Below are positions 47,143 to 58,234 of a stretch of DNA of 64,000 nt, one piece after another. The stretch's first letter is position 1. Every line of letters starts with the position of its first letter. The stretch comes from Ceratotherium simum simum. Lineage: Eukaryota; Chordata; Mammalia; Perissodactyla; Rhinocerotidae. A model generated the notes under the pieces. The model was given only the letters and a program-made list of their open reading frames with translations, was not told the origin of the DNA and ran no database searches. The translations under genes and the position numbers were made by a program. The stretch lies in the NCBI RefSeq assembly GCF_000283155.1, contig NW_004454207.1, positions 7,895,778-7,959,777 on the forward strand, given 5' to 3'.

Positions 47143-47399
47143 GTCTGTTTTGCAAGCTTGTCTCTTCTTTTGTTAAAATGCTTCTCTTCCCCCCTTGTTA
47201 TTGAAAGAATGATAGATTGGGTCCATTTTAAGCTGAGGAACCTTGGTGAAAGGCTTTAATAGAGGATGTAGTGATGTTGTCTTGAAACTAGCTGTTGAAA
47301 GAGATATGATTTGGATGGTATTTTTCAATTCTGAAGTTCACATTTTTAAGAGGGCTGCCAGATGCCTAGTTAACTAATGAAAAATGGTCGTATTTTATT

Positions 47400-47935
47400 T
47401 TTGGGTATGTGCCTCAATAGGAAGTAAAGTTGTTACTTTATGAAGGAAAAAATACTTTACAGAGTTAAAAAATGGAAGAATTTCCTGGGGACAAACCTAT
47501 GAAAGTTCTAGAAGAAAATATAGATGGGCGAGGAAGGCCTTTTTCAAGCTTGCAAAAACAATATATAAATCCAGCTTTAATGCTTATTAGTAGGAAAAAA
47601 AAGTACTTTTTAACTATAAAAAGATCTTGGAAAGATCTCCAATATAATTGTTAATGAAAAAAATCAACTTGTAGAACAATATGTAGAGTTTTATCCCATA
47701 TATGTGAAAGAAAATTAAACGTACAGCAAAAGCCTGGAAAAAGATATACAGTAAAGTGTTTACAGTGGTTCTTTCTAGAGACAGAAGTGGTATTGGTGGG
47801 TGAGAATGGGTGGGAGAGGACTTCTCATTTTCGTTCTGTATCATTTGTAGTTTTCAACAATCCTATATTTATCTATAAATTTATTTATCACATAATCTTT
47901 AAAAAATAATTAATAAAATTTCAAAAAGAAATTGC
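47400..47935 (+). repeat. old L1-type 3' end
   Basis: CAATATGTAGAGTTTTATCC, AGTGTTTACAGTGGTTCTTT and AGTTTTCAACAATCCTATAT are typical of an old L1 3'UTR. Sense strand. Confidence 0.5.
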
Positions 47936-48139
47936 TGGATTTATTCTTGACAGCTGTAAAATGATATACTATGATTCAGTCAGGTACTCCCTGTGCTCTG
48001 ATTAAGAGCTCAAGGCGTTGGCTGTACTTTTAAGCACTGTAGGATATAGTGATGAATATAAAGGTAGGGTGAGCTCCCAAATTGAGATGCTTTATGCACA
48101 AACATTCCAGCATTAGTACATTCTTTAATATTGACTCTT

Positions 48140-48885
48140 TTTTTGTAAGCAATTTATTGAGATACAATTCACCCACTTAAAGTGTAAAATTCAATGGCCT
48201 TTAGTATAGTCACAAAGTTGTGCAACCATCACCACAATAAATTTTACAACATTTTCATCACCCCCCCAAAAAACTCTATACTCATTAGCAGTCACTCCCC
48301 ATTCCCCCCTCCGCCTAGCCCCTGGCAACCACTAGTCTATTTTCTGTCTTTATGGGTTTGCCTTTTCTGGCCATTTCATATAAATGGAATCATGCAATAT
48401 ATGATCCTTTGTGACTGGCTTTTTTCACTTAGCATAATGTCTTCAAGGATCATCCATGTTGTGGCATGTATCAGTACTTCATTCCTTTTTATTGCTGAAT
48501 AATATTCCATTGTATGGATATAGCACATTTTATTTATCCATTCCTCAGTGGATAGATCATTTGGATTGTTTCCACTTTTTTGGGCTATTATGAATAATGC
48601 TGCTATGAATATTTGTGTGCAAGTTTTTGTGTGAACATATGTTTTCAGTTCTCTTGGGTGTATAACTAGGAATGGAATTGCTGGGTCATCTGGTAACTCT
48701 GTGTTTAACTTTTTGAGTAATTGCTAAACTGTTTTCCAAAGCAGATGTACCATTTTACATTCCCACCAGCAGTGTATGAGGGCTCCAATTTTGCCACATC
48801 TTGTCAACTCTTGTTATTACCTGTCTTTTTGATTATAGCCATCCTAGTATTTATGAAGTGATATCTCATTGTGGTTTCTATTGAC
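48140..48885 (-). repeat. antisense L1 3' fragment
   Basis: AATTTATTGAGATACAATTC, CCTGGCAACCACTAGTCTAT and TTACATTCCCACCAGCAGTG in order. Confidence 0.88.
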
Positions 48886-48970
48886 TCTTAATTGACAAAC
48901 CCATCAACAGCATTAAAATTATAGGCATGGAGGCAGCATCTAGGTGATGGTTGGAATGCTGGTGAATTCC

Positions 48971-49024
48971 CATCTCTCCCTTCCTCCCTCCTTCGTCCCT
49001 TCCTCCCTCCCTCCCTTCCTTCAT
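48971..49024. repeat. CT-rich (TCCC/CCTT)n simple repeat
   Basis: About 54 bp of imperfect pyrimidine repeats. Confidence 0.85.
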
Positions 49025-49109
49025 TTCCCAAATATATTTGACATTTAAGAGCGTCCGTTAACTCTTAATCTCACCACCAAAAGGAAGAGATCATAATGAA
49101 CAAAATCTA

Positions 49110-49560
49110 GTAGCTGTCTTAGGTAGGTTTCCTAAAAGTAGAATCTGAGACAGGGATTCTGGTACAAGTAATTTCCTGAAGAGTGTTCTCAAGAAAAACC
49201 TGTAAGGGAGTGAGGAAAGCAAGATAGGACAAGGGAAGAAGCTAGGCAAAAATATGGTTTCTGGAGAAGTTTGACCTCAGCCTGATCCCATTGGGAGCTC
49301 TGAAGTGTGAAATGTGTCGGAGTTTGTCCCACCCAGTGGCAAGGGAGGTGGGGGGCTGGCCTGTAATACTCTTGCTTCAGTCAGTCATTTTCTATGGGCA
49401 GCCCCCCAGAAGGGGGATATATGATATCCTATGCAACTCTGGGGGAGGTGCTGCCCATCTGCCAAGGGCAAGCCTTGGGAGGAGGGGGTAGGTAGAGGTG
49501 GGACTCGTTAGCACGTGTGGCAGCTGGGAGATGCCCCAGAAGAGCAAAGGGGACTTGCGG
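49110..49560 (+). repeat. old LTR-like relic
   Basis: AGTAGAATCTGAGACAGGGA with TTCCTGAAGAGTGTTCTCAA and a GGGAGTGAGGAAAGCAAGAT block. Noncoding and diverged, with no LTR pair or internal genes seen. Confidence 0.4.
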
Positions 49561-49633
49561 GAACACCAACAGTGTTTGCCACAGCAGTTATTTGGAGTTC
49601 ATTAATTGATTAATGTATTTTTATTTTGTCCAG

Positions 49634-49694
49634 CTATCCAATTTCTTTTCCTTCATGTTGGAAAACTACACACATGTATATGAGAAAGATCCAG
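49634..49694 (+). CDS. PPEF1: PPEF1 coding exon 3: 61-nt small exon
   Basis: A small exon with acceptor TTTTGTCCAG and donor CCAG|GTAAGT. It encodes 20 codons, LSNFFSFMLENYTHVYEKDP, plus one base (phase 1), continuing the frame from the IQ exon. LSxFFSFMLENYTH matches the helix that follows the IQ motif in PPEF1 and precedes the phosphatase domain. Because 61 is not a multiple of three, skipping this exon would shift the frame before the catalytic domain. It is too short to be seen as an open frame by itself, and it is flanked upstream by an old LTR-like relic (about 49110-49560). Confidence 0.92.
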
Positions 49695-50700
49695 GTAAGT
49701 AAAAAGTTCAGTCTTTTGAAAAGCAGTTATTAAATATTAAATTGTCCTCATCAAGGGATGTAAACTCTGAAGATGGGAAAACACTAAGAAATTTAAAAAA
49801 TGCCCACCTGTCTTGTCTATGTGACACCAAACAACTGGTGAGATCAGTTCAGCTGGCTTTTTCTCTCTCTGATTGGTGTGGACTAAAGTGACCATTTAAT
49901 TTTTTCACTTTCTGAAAACTGAAGTAGATTTCATTCAACATTAATTTGTTGACTACTTTCTCTGAACGACAAGCCATTGTACAATAGTAGCTTAGTAAAG
50001 AGGATCTTATTTTTTATCCACAAAACTTTTGTGCTTAGAGATCAAAATATCTTGAGTGTTTCATGAAATAGATCTGTGAGGAAATGGTGGATTAAACACA
50101 GCTGGCCCCACCATGTCTCTGTTTTTTGCATAGCTATCTGTCTGTCTGTCTGTCTATCATTTATTTAGTCATTCTAAATGACTAAATAAGTAATTTCAGA
50201 GACAGGCAATATAGGTGTGGGTCAAAAATTATTTTAAAATTATAGTTATTCACAAGGCATATATTTCTCCTACAAATTAAGATCTGCCTATTGTCTTCAA
50301 GGTAAATGCTAGACTTAAAAACTCATTTTTTAAAATTTGGGCCAACCATTTTTTGCTCTAATTAAAAACATGTATGGCATCTAAGAGGATCTTTTAAATA
50401 ATCTAGTAAGCACCCTTCAAAGTGGCCAACGAGTGGTGTTTTAATGGCATGCTTTGAACTAAGCACATATGTATGAAACTAATTAAAGCGTTTAATCATC
50501 TGTAGAAGCTTTCTGAATGGTGGAATAGCCAAACCTGAGGAGTGGGGAGTGGGTGGAAGCGGGTATTTTGCCATTTTCTGTCTTTTAGATAATTGCAATT
50601 TGAAGACAGTTGTTTGTGCTTCATGTTCTTTGGCAAAAATATTTCTGAGAGGAAATATAATAATGATGAAATGAAACAGCACTCTTTCTGCTAGTAACCT
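49695..50700. other. intron sequence with a perfect hairpin
   Basis: A (TCTG)n patch at 50137-50156 is followed by a perfect 13-bp inverted repeat TTATTTAGTCATT (50161-50173) / AATGACTAAATAA (50177-50189) with a 3-base loop. Nothing else recognised. Confidence 0.5.
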
Positions 50701-50704
50701 AATA

Positions 50705-50845
50705 TTTCATTCCAGGCTGTGCATCAGAATCACTTATGGAGATTCATAGCCACAGATGGCTGGGTTCCAGCCCAGAGATATATACTCAGGCTCTGTATTT
50801 TTAAAATTCTGCATTTAAAAAATTCTGCAGGTGATTTAAAAATAT
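50705..50845. mobile_element. hAT-type remnant
   Basis: GGCTGTGCATCAGAATCACT, AGATTCATAGCCACAGATGG and TTCTGCAGGTGATTT fit a short hAT element. Confidence 0.5.
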
Positions 50846-50889
50846 AAAACAATATTTTTATCAAATAAGGGGATAGTGGTTTAATCTTC

Positions 50890-51372
50890 TTATGTAAACT
50901 TTTCTCAAAGCATAAGATACATTACAGAAAAGTACACGAATCATATGCATATGACTCAATAAATTTTCTCAAACACACCCTTGTAACCTGCACACAGAAC
51001 AAAAAAGAAAACATTATCAGAGCTACAGAAGCCCTTCTGTTGTCCCCTTCACCCTTTTGTACGTTTATTGGCCATGTGGATACCCCATTTGATGAAGTGC
51101 CTGTTCAGGTCTTTTGCCATCTTTCTATTGGGTTATCTGCCTTTTTCTTACCAATTTGTAAGAGTTCTCTAAATATTCTAAATGTGAGAATACAAATCTT
51201 TGTTAGATAAACGTATTGTAAATATCTTCTCCTAGTCTTTGGCTTTTATCCCCTCAATCTTTAAATGGTGTCTTTTGATGAACAAACATTCTTAATTTTA
51301 ATGTATTACAATTTTTTTCCTTTATGGTTAGTGCTTTCTGTATCCTATTTAAGAAGTTTTTGCCTGATATGA
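50890..51372 (-). repeat. antisense L1 fragment
   Basis: GTGCCTGTTCAGGTCTTTTG, TATCTTCTCCTAGTCTTTGG and ATTTAAGAAGTTTTTGCCTG are antisense L1 motifs. Confidence 0.8.
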
Positions 51373-51413
51373 GTGTGTGTGTGTATATATATGTGTGTAT
51401 ATATACACACATA
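51371..51413. repeat. GT/TA/CA tract with perfect palindrome
   Basis: Alternating purine-pyrimidine repeat containing a perfect 24-bp palindrome at 51390-51413 centred on TATATATA. Confidence 0.9.
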
Positions 51414-51664
51414 CTCATTGTGCAAAAATAAATACAGGAGAAGCGTACAGGAGAAACCAGACACTAATGACATTGTTACCTACAGGGAATGGGGGGAAGG
51501 GTGGGAGCAGAGCAGAAAGAATGGGAGAATGGGGATTGAGTAGAAGGGCTGAGAGGATAGTGACACTTCTCTGAGTTTACCTTTTTTTAGTTCAGTCTCT
51601 TAGAACCACGATAATGTTTCACATTCCTAAAAAAAAATAATTAATTAAAAACAGGAAGAGTGCA

Positions 51665-51667
<3 letters not shown>

Positions 51668-51708
<41 letters not shown>
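51668..51708. repeat. (GT)n microsatellite, about 20 units
   Basis: An uninterrupted GT run, likely polymorphic. Confidence 0.97.
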
Positions 51709-51709
<1 letters not shown>

Positions 51710-52435
51710 TTCCAAAATGGAATACACACTGTGACAAATGAACCTAACTGTTTTACAAATGAATAACATAATCACCTGAAGGAGGTGGGGGAAGAAACAA
51801 ACTAATCTAAGTAACAGTGGAAAATAGCATGCTAACCATAATGTGCCTTGATGAGGTTTTGTTTTTATTTATCCTGAGTGGGGTTTGCTGAGCTTCTGTG
51901 ATATCTAAGTTGGTAGTTTTCATCAGGCTTAGAAAGTTTTCATCCATTAATTATTTAAAATATCTTCCTTTTCAAGTCTAAATATCTTCTCTTTTGTGAA
52001 TTCTGCTTTTAAACTTCGAAGGTCCTGAAATATTTAAAATGTGGATTGCCTGTATTTCTAGATTTTCTGTTTGATTTGACTTTTAAAAATTTGAACACTT
52101 CATAAATTTTGGATTTTTTATATTAAAGTAAAAGAAAAATTTTTGATGACTAGTGGTTGAGAACAATTAAAAAACATGACCACAAAGAAAATTTCCAAGT
52201 AGTTAACCAGTTTTTCCCACATTTATTTGATGATGTATTTTTTCACCGTGATTTGTAGTGTATTCTTTTTAATATATTTATTTAAAAATGTGTAATAGGG
52301 CATATTTCCAGGCTCTCTATTCTCTTATACATCTTTCTATTATAGAGTCCTAGAACCATACTGATTTAATTATTGTATGTAGAAGAAAAAGATATTTACA
52401 GATTATTGCTGTAAGTTGAGTCCAATTTTAAATTT
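51709..52435. other. unassigned AT-rich intron sequence
   Basis: Patches resemble old L1 (51860-52080), but nothing is certain. Confidence 0.35.
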
Positions 52436-52439
52436 TTTC

Positions 52440-52738
52440 CAGCTTTATAATTTCCAAATTATATTGAAATATAATTGACATATAGCATTGTGTAAGTTTA
52501 AGGTGTACAATGTAATGATTTCATATATGTATATATTGTAAAATGATCACCACAATAAGGTTAGTTAATGCATCAATCATCTCACGTAGTTACATTTTTT
52601 TTTTGGTGGTGAGAACTTTTAAAATATACTCTCTTAGCAACTTTCGAATATGCAATAGAGTATTGTTAACTAGAGTCACCAGTATTGTTAACTAGAGTCA
52701 CCATGCTATACATTACTGTAGGTTGCTTTCTGATGACT
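52440..52738 (-). repeat. antisense L1 3' fragment with 22-bp tandem duplication
   Basis: ATATTGAAATATAATTGACA and TAAGGTGTACAATGTAATGA mark an antisense L1. The 22-bp unit 52659-52680 is exactly repeated at 52681-52702 (core TATTGTTAACTAGAGTCACC). Confidence 0.75.
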
Positions 52739-53185
52739 CTGTTTGGTGGGAAATTTCCAGACAACCTCCACCTCGGCCTGTTTGGCAGAAGTGCTGTGAC
52801 CCCTAAGCAGGGAGTATTTAGGGACCAGAAGGTCACTTAACATTTCCAGATATCAGGGGCAGATTAATGGTTTTAACTCTGAGGCACAGAGTATGTCAAG
52901 ACATTCTGAGTGTTCCAAAGGTGAGAGGTGACCTGGAAGCAGTTCATCTTCATGTCCTACTACTTAAATTGCTCAAAACCAGTTCATAGGACTTGATGGG
53001 GACACTCCACATATCCATTCCCCAGTCTGCTTTTTCACATCAGCCTCTTCCCACAGGTAGAAAGCCAAAGCTGCTATATGTAGCAGGAGGTTTAAACTGA
53101 GACTGGTGGAAGTGGGGAGTGGGATGGAGGGTGTGGAAGTGTTGTTTTGACTTTTCTTTCTGCTTCCCAGATCAGCCAAAATATC
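52739..53185. other. unassigned intron sequence
   Basis: No exon or confident repeat. Confidence 0.4.
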
Positions 53186-53189
53186 CTAT

Positions 53190-53945
53190 CAGACCAGGTA
53201 CTTTATATTTTTTGTTGCTATGGTGAATAGGATCTTTTCCCCATTATATCTCCCCGATGATTATTGGTAGTATTTAGTAAAGCTTTTGATTTATATCTAT
53301 TTATTTTGTATTGTGCTACTATAGAATAATAACATTAATGAAATTATTATTATTGTTACTGCTGATATGTATTAAATGTTTTCCATGTGCCATATCTTTA
53401 AGTGCTTTAAACACATCATTTCGTTTAGTCTTCATGACAAACCAGTGAGACTAGCATTAGTATCATCCCCTTTTTGTGGCTAAGAATACTAAGGCTTATT
53501 CATCTCATCAGTGGTGAAGCTGTGATTCAAACCAGTGTGATTAACCTCTGTATTATTTTAATTCTCCTCTCAATTCCAGGAGTCTTCCAATTGAGTTTCT
53601 TGAGTGTAGATATTTAATCACACTGGCCACAAGTAACTATTTTTATATCTTTCTATCCAATAGTTACTGCTCTTATTTCGGCTTCGTATTTTATTCCATT
53701 GGTTGGAGATAGCAGAACAATGTTACAATGAAACAGTGAAAGTAGGCATCCTTGTTTTGTTAACAATTTAATGGAAAGACCATTATTGTTTATTTAAATT
53801 TTAAAAATTATGTTAAGGAGGTATCCTTCCATTCCTAGTTTTCTGAGTTTTTCAAAAATCAGGAACAGGTGTTGAAATTTATGAAATGTCATTTTGGCAT
53901 CCATTGAGTTTATTATATGGACACTCATGGTTTTAATCCAGATTC
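53190..53945 (-). repeat. old antisense L1 apparently split by a MIR
   Basis: 53190-53310 (TTTTTGTTGCTATGGTGAAT) and 53580-53945 (AAGTAGGCATCCTTGTTTTG, GGCATCCATTGAGTTTATTA) read as antisense L1. The middle is a MIR. Confidence 0.5.
53320..53570 (+). repeat. MIR SINE
   Basis: CCATGTGCCATATCTTTAAG, GTGCTTTAAACACATCATTT and GTGGTGAAGCTGTGATTCAA. Sense strand. Confidence 0.7.
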
Positions 53946-55515
53946 ATAATTGAGAAATGAAATAACTATAAATGCGGTTCAAATGATGTTTTTCTTTTTC
54001 CAGCAGTATCTGGAGCTTGTTTTCTAAGTGACATGTGGGCGGTAGAGGCAGAAATTGTTTTTTTAAAAAAATTATGGGCTTTAAATTTTTCCCTGTCCAG
54101 ATTTCGAGTCTGTACTGGGTAAAAGAAAAGATTGTGTGTAGGGGGTATTTTTGAGGTATTTTCTTTAGAACAACTTGTAAAGGTATCATTTGGTTATAAT
54201 TCAAGATTTTATTATATTTAATTAGTTTAGATTCATGTTGACAGAATTGTAAATCAAATAGGTAAGGATTAGTGCTAATTACGTGTTGCACAAATCTTCA
54301 TATATTGTTGGCATTCATTAAATTGTTATTATTATAATAGTTATAGCCCACAAGGACAGTACTTGCATTTGGAATGTTAAAGCTTTTGATAGTTTTTATA
54401 CATGACCCACGTTAGGAAGAGAATCTATATTATTCTTTTTTATGTGGCTAAAAACCAGCAGAAGGATTATGATTTGATGTTTACTGAGATTTCGTACTGA
54501 CTAGTTTTGATTTAAGAATTGGTTTAGGGAAATTGTGCTTTTTCATATATTTATCACTGAACTTGTAAGAAATGAGGGTCATCAAATGTATGAAAGGAAG
54601 GACCAGATTGAGCTTTTTTTTTAAATAACAACAATATTTTTATTTTATTTTTAAACAAGAAGACTGAGTCTTAATAACCAGAACTGATGGAATTGACTTG
54701 ATGTCTCAGTTAGCTGATGAGAAAGGGAGAGTTGACAGAGCATGGGTAAAGGCAATGATTAGGAAAAGAAAATGATTTCTTGTTTATACCTCACACAGTT
54801 GGGATTACCCAAGTCCGTTTTAAAATGATATAGTGAAACTGCTGGGGTTGTTTTTATTTTTGTTGTTGTTGTTTTCACAAGAGGAGCCTGATATTTCAGT
54901 GTGTAGAGTTAGGAAATGGAAAATTTTCCTTTGGAGCAAGATGCATCTCTAAGAATGACTACCAAGTAAAAATCAGTGGCATGATCATTAAGATAGTTAA
55001 GTAGAGTATTTAGGCTTTACTGCCTACATAATGAATCTGAGGTAAAATTTACCAAGATGCTCTGCATTTCTAGTTTTCAAACATAAAATGAAATAATTAA
55101 GTTATTCTCAAATCTCAAATCAAATCCAAATGAGAACAATAACCTCTGCTGGACCACATTGAAGACAGACATTATTACTCCTAAATTTAACTTCTCATAA
55201 AACATCATCAACCACCACCAAAAACAATTGGGGTGCACAATAATTTAGAAAGCATTTTTGTTACCAAATATTATGACTTACTTTAGAAAAATTGTTCAAG
55301 TTTAGTTCTTAACTGGAATCTCTCAGCATAACTGGATCATGAAAAAAATGTATTCTGTCTACATCTGCTAGCATCATTCCTTCCAAACATGTCCTCTCTA
55401 AATATTCAAAAAGATAGAAACTGCTTGCAGGACCTTCTGATTAATGAGCTTAGTAGCAATTCAGTGTTAATGAATTGAAGGCTATGTCATCCATTCTTTT
55501 TGCTCACAAGTCTAC
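53946..55515. other. unassigned intron sequence
   Basis: About 1.6 kb of AT-rich sequence with no exon or repeat that I can support. Confidence 0.4.
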
Positions 55516-55519
55516 AGAT

Positions 55520-55882
55520 TAGCTAGCACTTCTGCTGATCTTGGCAGGCTTGATTTGGCAGTTTTTTGGATCTTGGCTGGCGTTCACTCATGTGTCTGGA
55601 GGTCTGCTGGCTGGTGGCTGATCTAGGACAGCCTTGGCTAGGGTGACTCAGCTCTGCTCCCCATGGTCTTGGAGCTTTCAGTAGGCTAGCCTGGGCTTCG
55701 TGGCAGTGGCACAGTTTTGAAAGAGAAAGCATGGAAACATATAAGGCCTCCTGAGGCCTTGGCTTGGAACTGGTATGTAGGACTTCTACCACATTCTTTA
55801 GGCCAACACAAGCCACGAATCCAACACAGCTTCAAGGGCTGGGGAAATAAACCCTTGATGAGAGTAGCTGCAAAATCACATT
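55520..55882 (+). repeat. old LTR-like relic
   Basis: AGTAGGCTAGCCTGGGCTTC, ATAAGGCCTCCTGAGGCCTT and a TTCAAGGGCTGGGGAAATAA end are typical of an old mammalian LTR-type repeat, related in layout to 14535-15125. Confidence 0.5.
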
Positions 55883-55897
55883 AAAAAGCGTCCGGCT

Positions 55898-56769
55898 TTG
55901 GATAAATACCCAGCAGGGGAATAGCTGGATCATATGGTAGTTCTATCCTTGATTTTTTGAGGAATCTCCAAACTGGTTTCCATAGTGGCTGCACCAGTTT
56001 GCACTCCCACCAGCAGTGTATGAGAGTTCCCTTCTCTCCACAGTCTCTCCAACACATGTTGTTTCCTGTCTTGTTAATTATAGCCATTCTGAAGGGCATG
56101 AGGTGATATCTCATTGTAGTTTTGATTTGCATTTCCCTGATAGTTAATGATTTTGAACATCTTTTCATGTGTCTTTTGGCCATCTGTATATCTTCTTTGG
56201 AGAAATGTCTGTTCAGGTCTTTTGCCCATTTTTTAATTGGGTTGTTAGAACTTGAAAACACCAATGCGTAAAGATACACGCACCCCTGTGTTCATTGCAG
56301 TGTTATTCACAATAGCCAAGACTTGGAAGCAACCTAAGTGCCCATCAAGGGACTAATGGATAAAGAAGCTGTGGTATATATACACAATGGACTACTACTC
56401 AGCCATAAGAAACGATGAAATCCAGCCATTTGTGACAACATGGATGGACATTGAGGGTATTATGCAAAGTGAAATAAGTCAGAGGAGGAGGTCAAATACC
56501 GTATGATTTCCTTCATTAAGTAGTAGATAATAACAACAATAAACAAACACATAGAGACCGAGATTGGATTGGTGGTTACCAGAGGGGAAGGGGGGAGGGA
56601 GGAGGGCGAAAGGGATAATTCGGCACATGTGTGTGGTGATGGGTTGTAATTAGTATTTGGGTGGTGAACATGATGTAATCTATGCAGAAATAGAAGTATA
56701 ATGATGTACACCTGAAATTTATACAATGCTATACACCAATCTTACTGCAATAAACAAAAAATTAAAAAA
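55898..56769 (+). mobile_element. L1 with 5' inversion (twin priming)
   Basis: 55898-56248 is antisense: read on the - strand it gives the C-terminal part of L1 ORF2 ([20 protein letters not shown] through [12 protein letters not shown]). 56249-56769 is sense and continues from the next part of ORF2 (TTATTCACAATAGCCAAGAC) to the 3'UTR and A-tail. The two parts abut in L1 coordinates. Flanks AAAAAGCGTCCGGCT (55883-55897) and AAAAAGTGCACGGCT (56770-56784) form a diverged duplication. Confidence 0.9.
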
Positions 56770-56786
56770 AAAAAGTGCACGGCTAG

Positions 56787-57080
56787 GGGCTGGCCCCGTG
56801 GCATAGCGGTTAAGTGCGTGCGCTCTGCTGCTGGCGGCCCGGGTTCAGATCCCGGGCACGCACCGACACACCGCTTGTCCGTCCATGCTGAGGCCGCGTC
56901 CCACATACAGCAACTAGAAGGATGTGCAACTATGACATGCAACTATCCACTGGGTTTTGGGGGAAAAAAGGAGGAGGATTGGCAATAGATGTTAGCTTAG
57001 GGCCAGTCTTCCTCAGCAAAAAGAGGAGGATTGGCACGGATGTTAGCTCAGGGCTGATCTTCCTCAAAAAAAAAAAAAAA
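56787..57080 (+). mobile_element. ERE SINE inserted next to an L1 tail
   Basis: Sense copy GGGGCTGGCCCCGTGGCATA with two GATGTTAGC units and a pure A tail. Perfect 10-bp duplication GCACGGCTAG (56777-56786 and 57081-57090). Confidence 0.94.
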
Positions 57081-57090
57081 GCACGGCTAG

Positions 57091-57871
57091 AGGTTGAGAT
57101 TGAGAATTGGGGTCACTTTTGCAACCAACCTTCCATATCCCCCTTTATCTTTCTCCACCTGACTTGACCAGATTTCTGTTCCTGGGCTGACTGTTTCATA
57201 GCCAATCTAGCAAGAAAGGGCCCCTGGCTCTCAGCACCTACTGGAATAGGCAGTGCAGGCAATCTGTTATATAGAAATGTCTCTCTGAGGGAGAGGCCCT
57301 TTAGTATTTCTGCCTATGGCTTGTCATCTAACTTTATCTGCTTTGTTAAAGGAAAATCGTGTCAGAAAATTTGTTTTTATGTGATGAGAAAAACAAATCA
57401 ATTACAGCTAAGTAAAATTTGAAGTGTTTCAAAGGGGAAAAATTGAATGTTGCAGTTTAATTTTCTATAGATCCTGAATAGGAACAGCTGTTTGAACCAA
57501 ATTCAATGCACTGTTATGTTTTCAGCCCTATTTGTAAAAATCTGAGATATAAGAGTGGGCAAAAAATGTACAGTTAGAGCTTCAGAGCACCGAAATATTT
57601 TGATTGACCAGTTTTCCCTGTGTTTCTCCCTCCCCTCCCCACTGATGAACTCATTGCTTTGGTAAAAGCACCCAGGAAGGGACTATGGTGATTCATGTGG
57701 AGGTACCTACTGATCTCAGAATAAGTCATTCCTTATGGTTATATGTGGGATACCTTGGTATTCATAACATTTAGCACAGTGCCTTATATGGGCTAGGTAT
57801 TCAAGAGGTATTTATTTCATTTAATTATGGGCATGTTGATTTTTTCTCCCTTTCTGTCTTTCCTTTTCCAG
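57091..57871. other. intron sequence before PPEF1 coding exon 4
   Basis: No repeat recognised. It ends in the pyrimidine tract of the exon acceptor (57841-57871). Confidence 0.5.
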
Positions 57872-58035
57872 AATTTGTAACTCGACTTTTTGGTACCACC
57901 GGCCAGGATGACAAGGATAGACAGGACTATCTGGGGTTGATAGACATCCCAGACTCCTATAGTGGTCCTCGACTGCAATTTCCTCTCACTTTTACTGATA
58001 TTGATTTACTTATTGAGGCCTTCAAGCAACAACAG
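57872..58035 (+). CDS. PPEF1: PPEF1 coding exon 4: lead-in to phosphatase domain, GC donor
   Basis: The acceptor TCCTTTTCCAG is followed by two bases that complete a Glu codon with the previous exon, then 54 codons ending KQQQ (phase 0). The protein contains EFVTRLFG, then IDIPDSYSGPRLQFPLTFTD and LLIEAFKQQQ. The PDSYxGPRLxFPL block is a hallmark of PPEF/rdgC proteins just before the phosphatase core, and EAFKxQQ is where the next human exon (beginning ILHAHYV) is expected. The donor reads CAG|GCAAGT, a GC instead of a GT donor but otherwise a perfect match to U1. The frame read on past it stops after 12 codons. The catalytic motif GDLHG and the EF-hands are not in this window; the protein is cut by the window edge at residue 133. 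Confidence 0.93.
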
Positions 58036-58234
58036 GCAAGTAGAAGCAGATACTGCCCTGATTCTTGTACATAATGCGTGCTCAATGACTATCGGTTAGA
58101 TGAAGGACTGAAAACGCTACAGCAGAAATGCATTCCCTTGGCAAAAAGCTTCACGTTAAGTGAAAACTTAAACAGAAGTCTCCTCAGGTGCATAGAAACC
58201 TCCTCTCTATCTATAGGCTTACAGCATTTCCTTT

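Noticed and set aside
47143..47259. Extension of the open frame past the IQ exon
   Set aside because: The frame stays open for 39 codons after CAG|GTCTGT, but the residues there do not resemble PPEF1, while the exon at 49634 continues the family sequence in phase.
51668..51708. CRISPR array or other spaced repeat array
   Set aside because: Only simple microsatellites and dispersed eukaryotic repeats are present.
55881..56279. 132-codon open frame on the - strand
   Set aside because: It is the inverted piece of an L1 ORF2, not a host gene.
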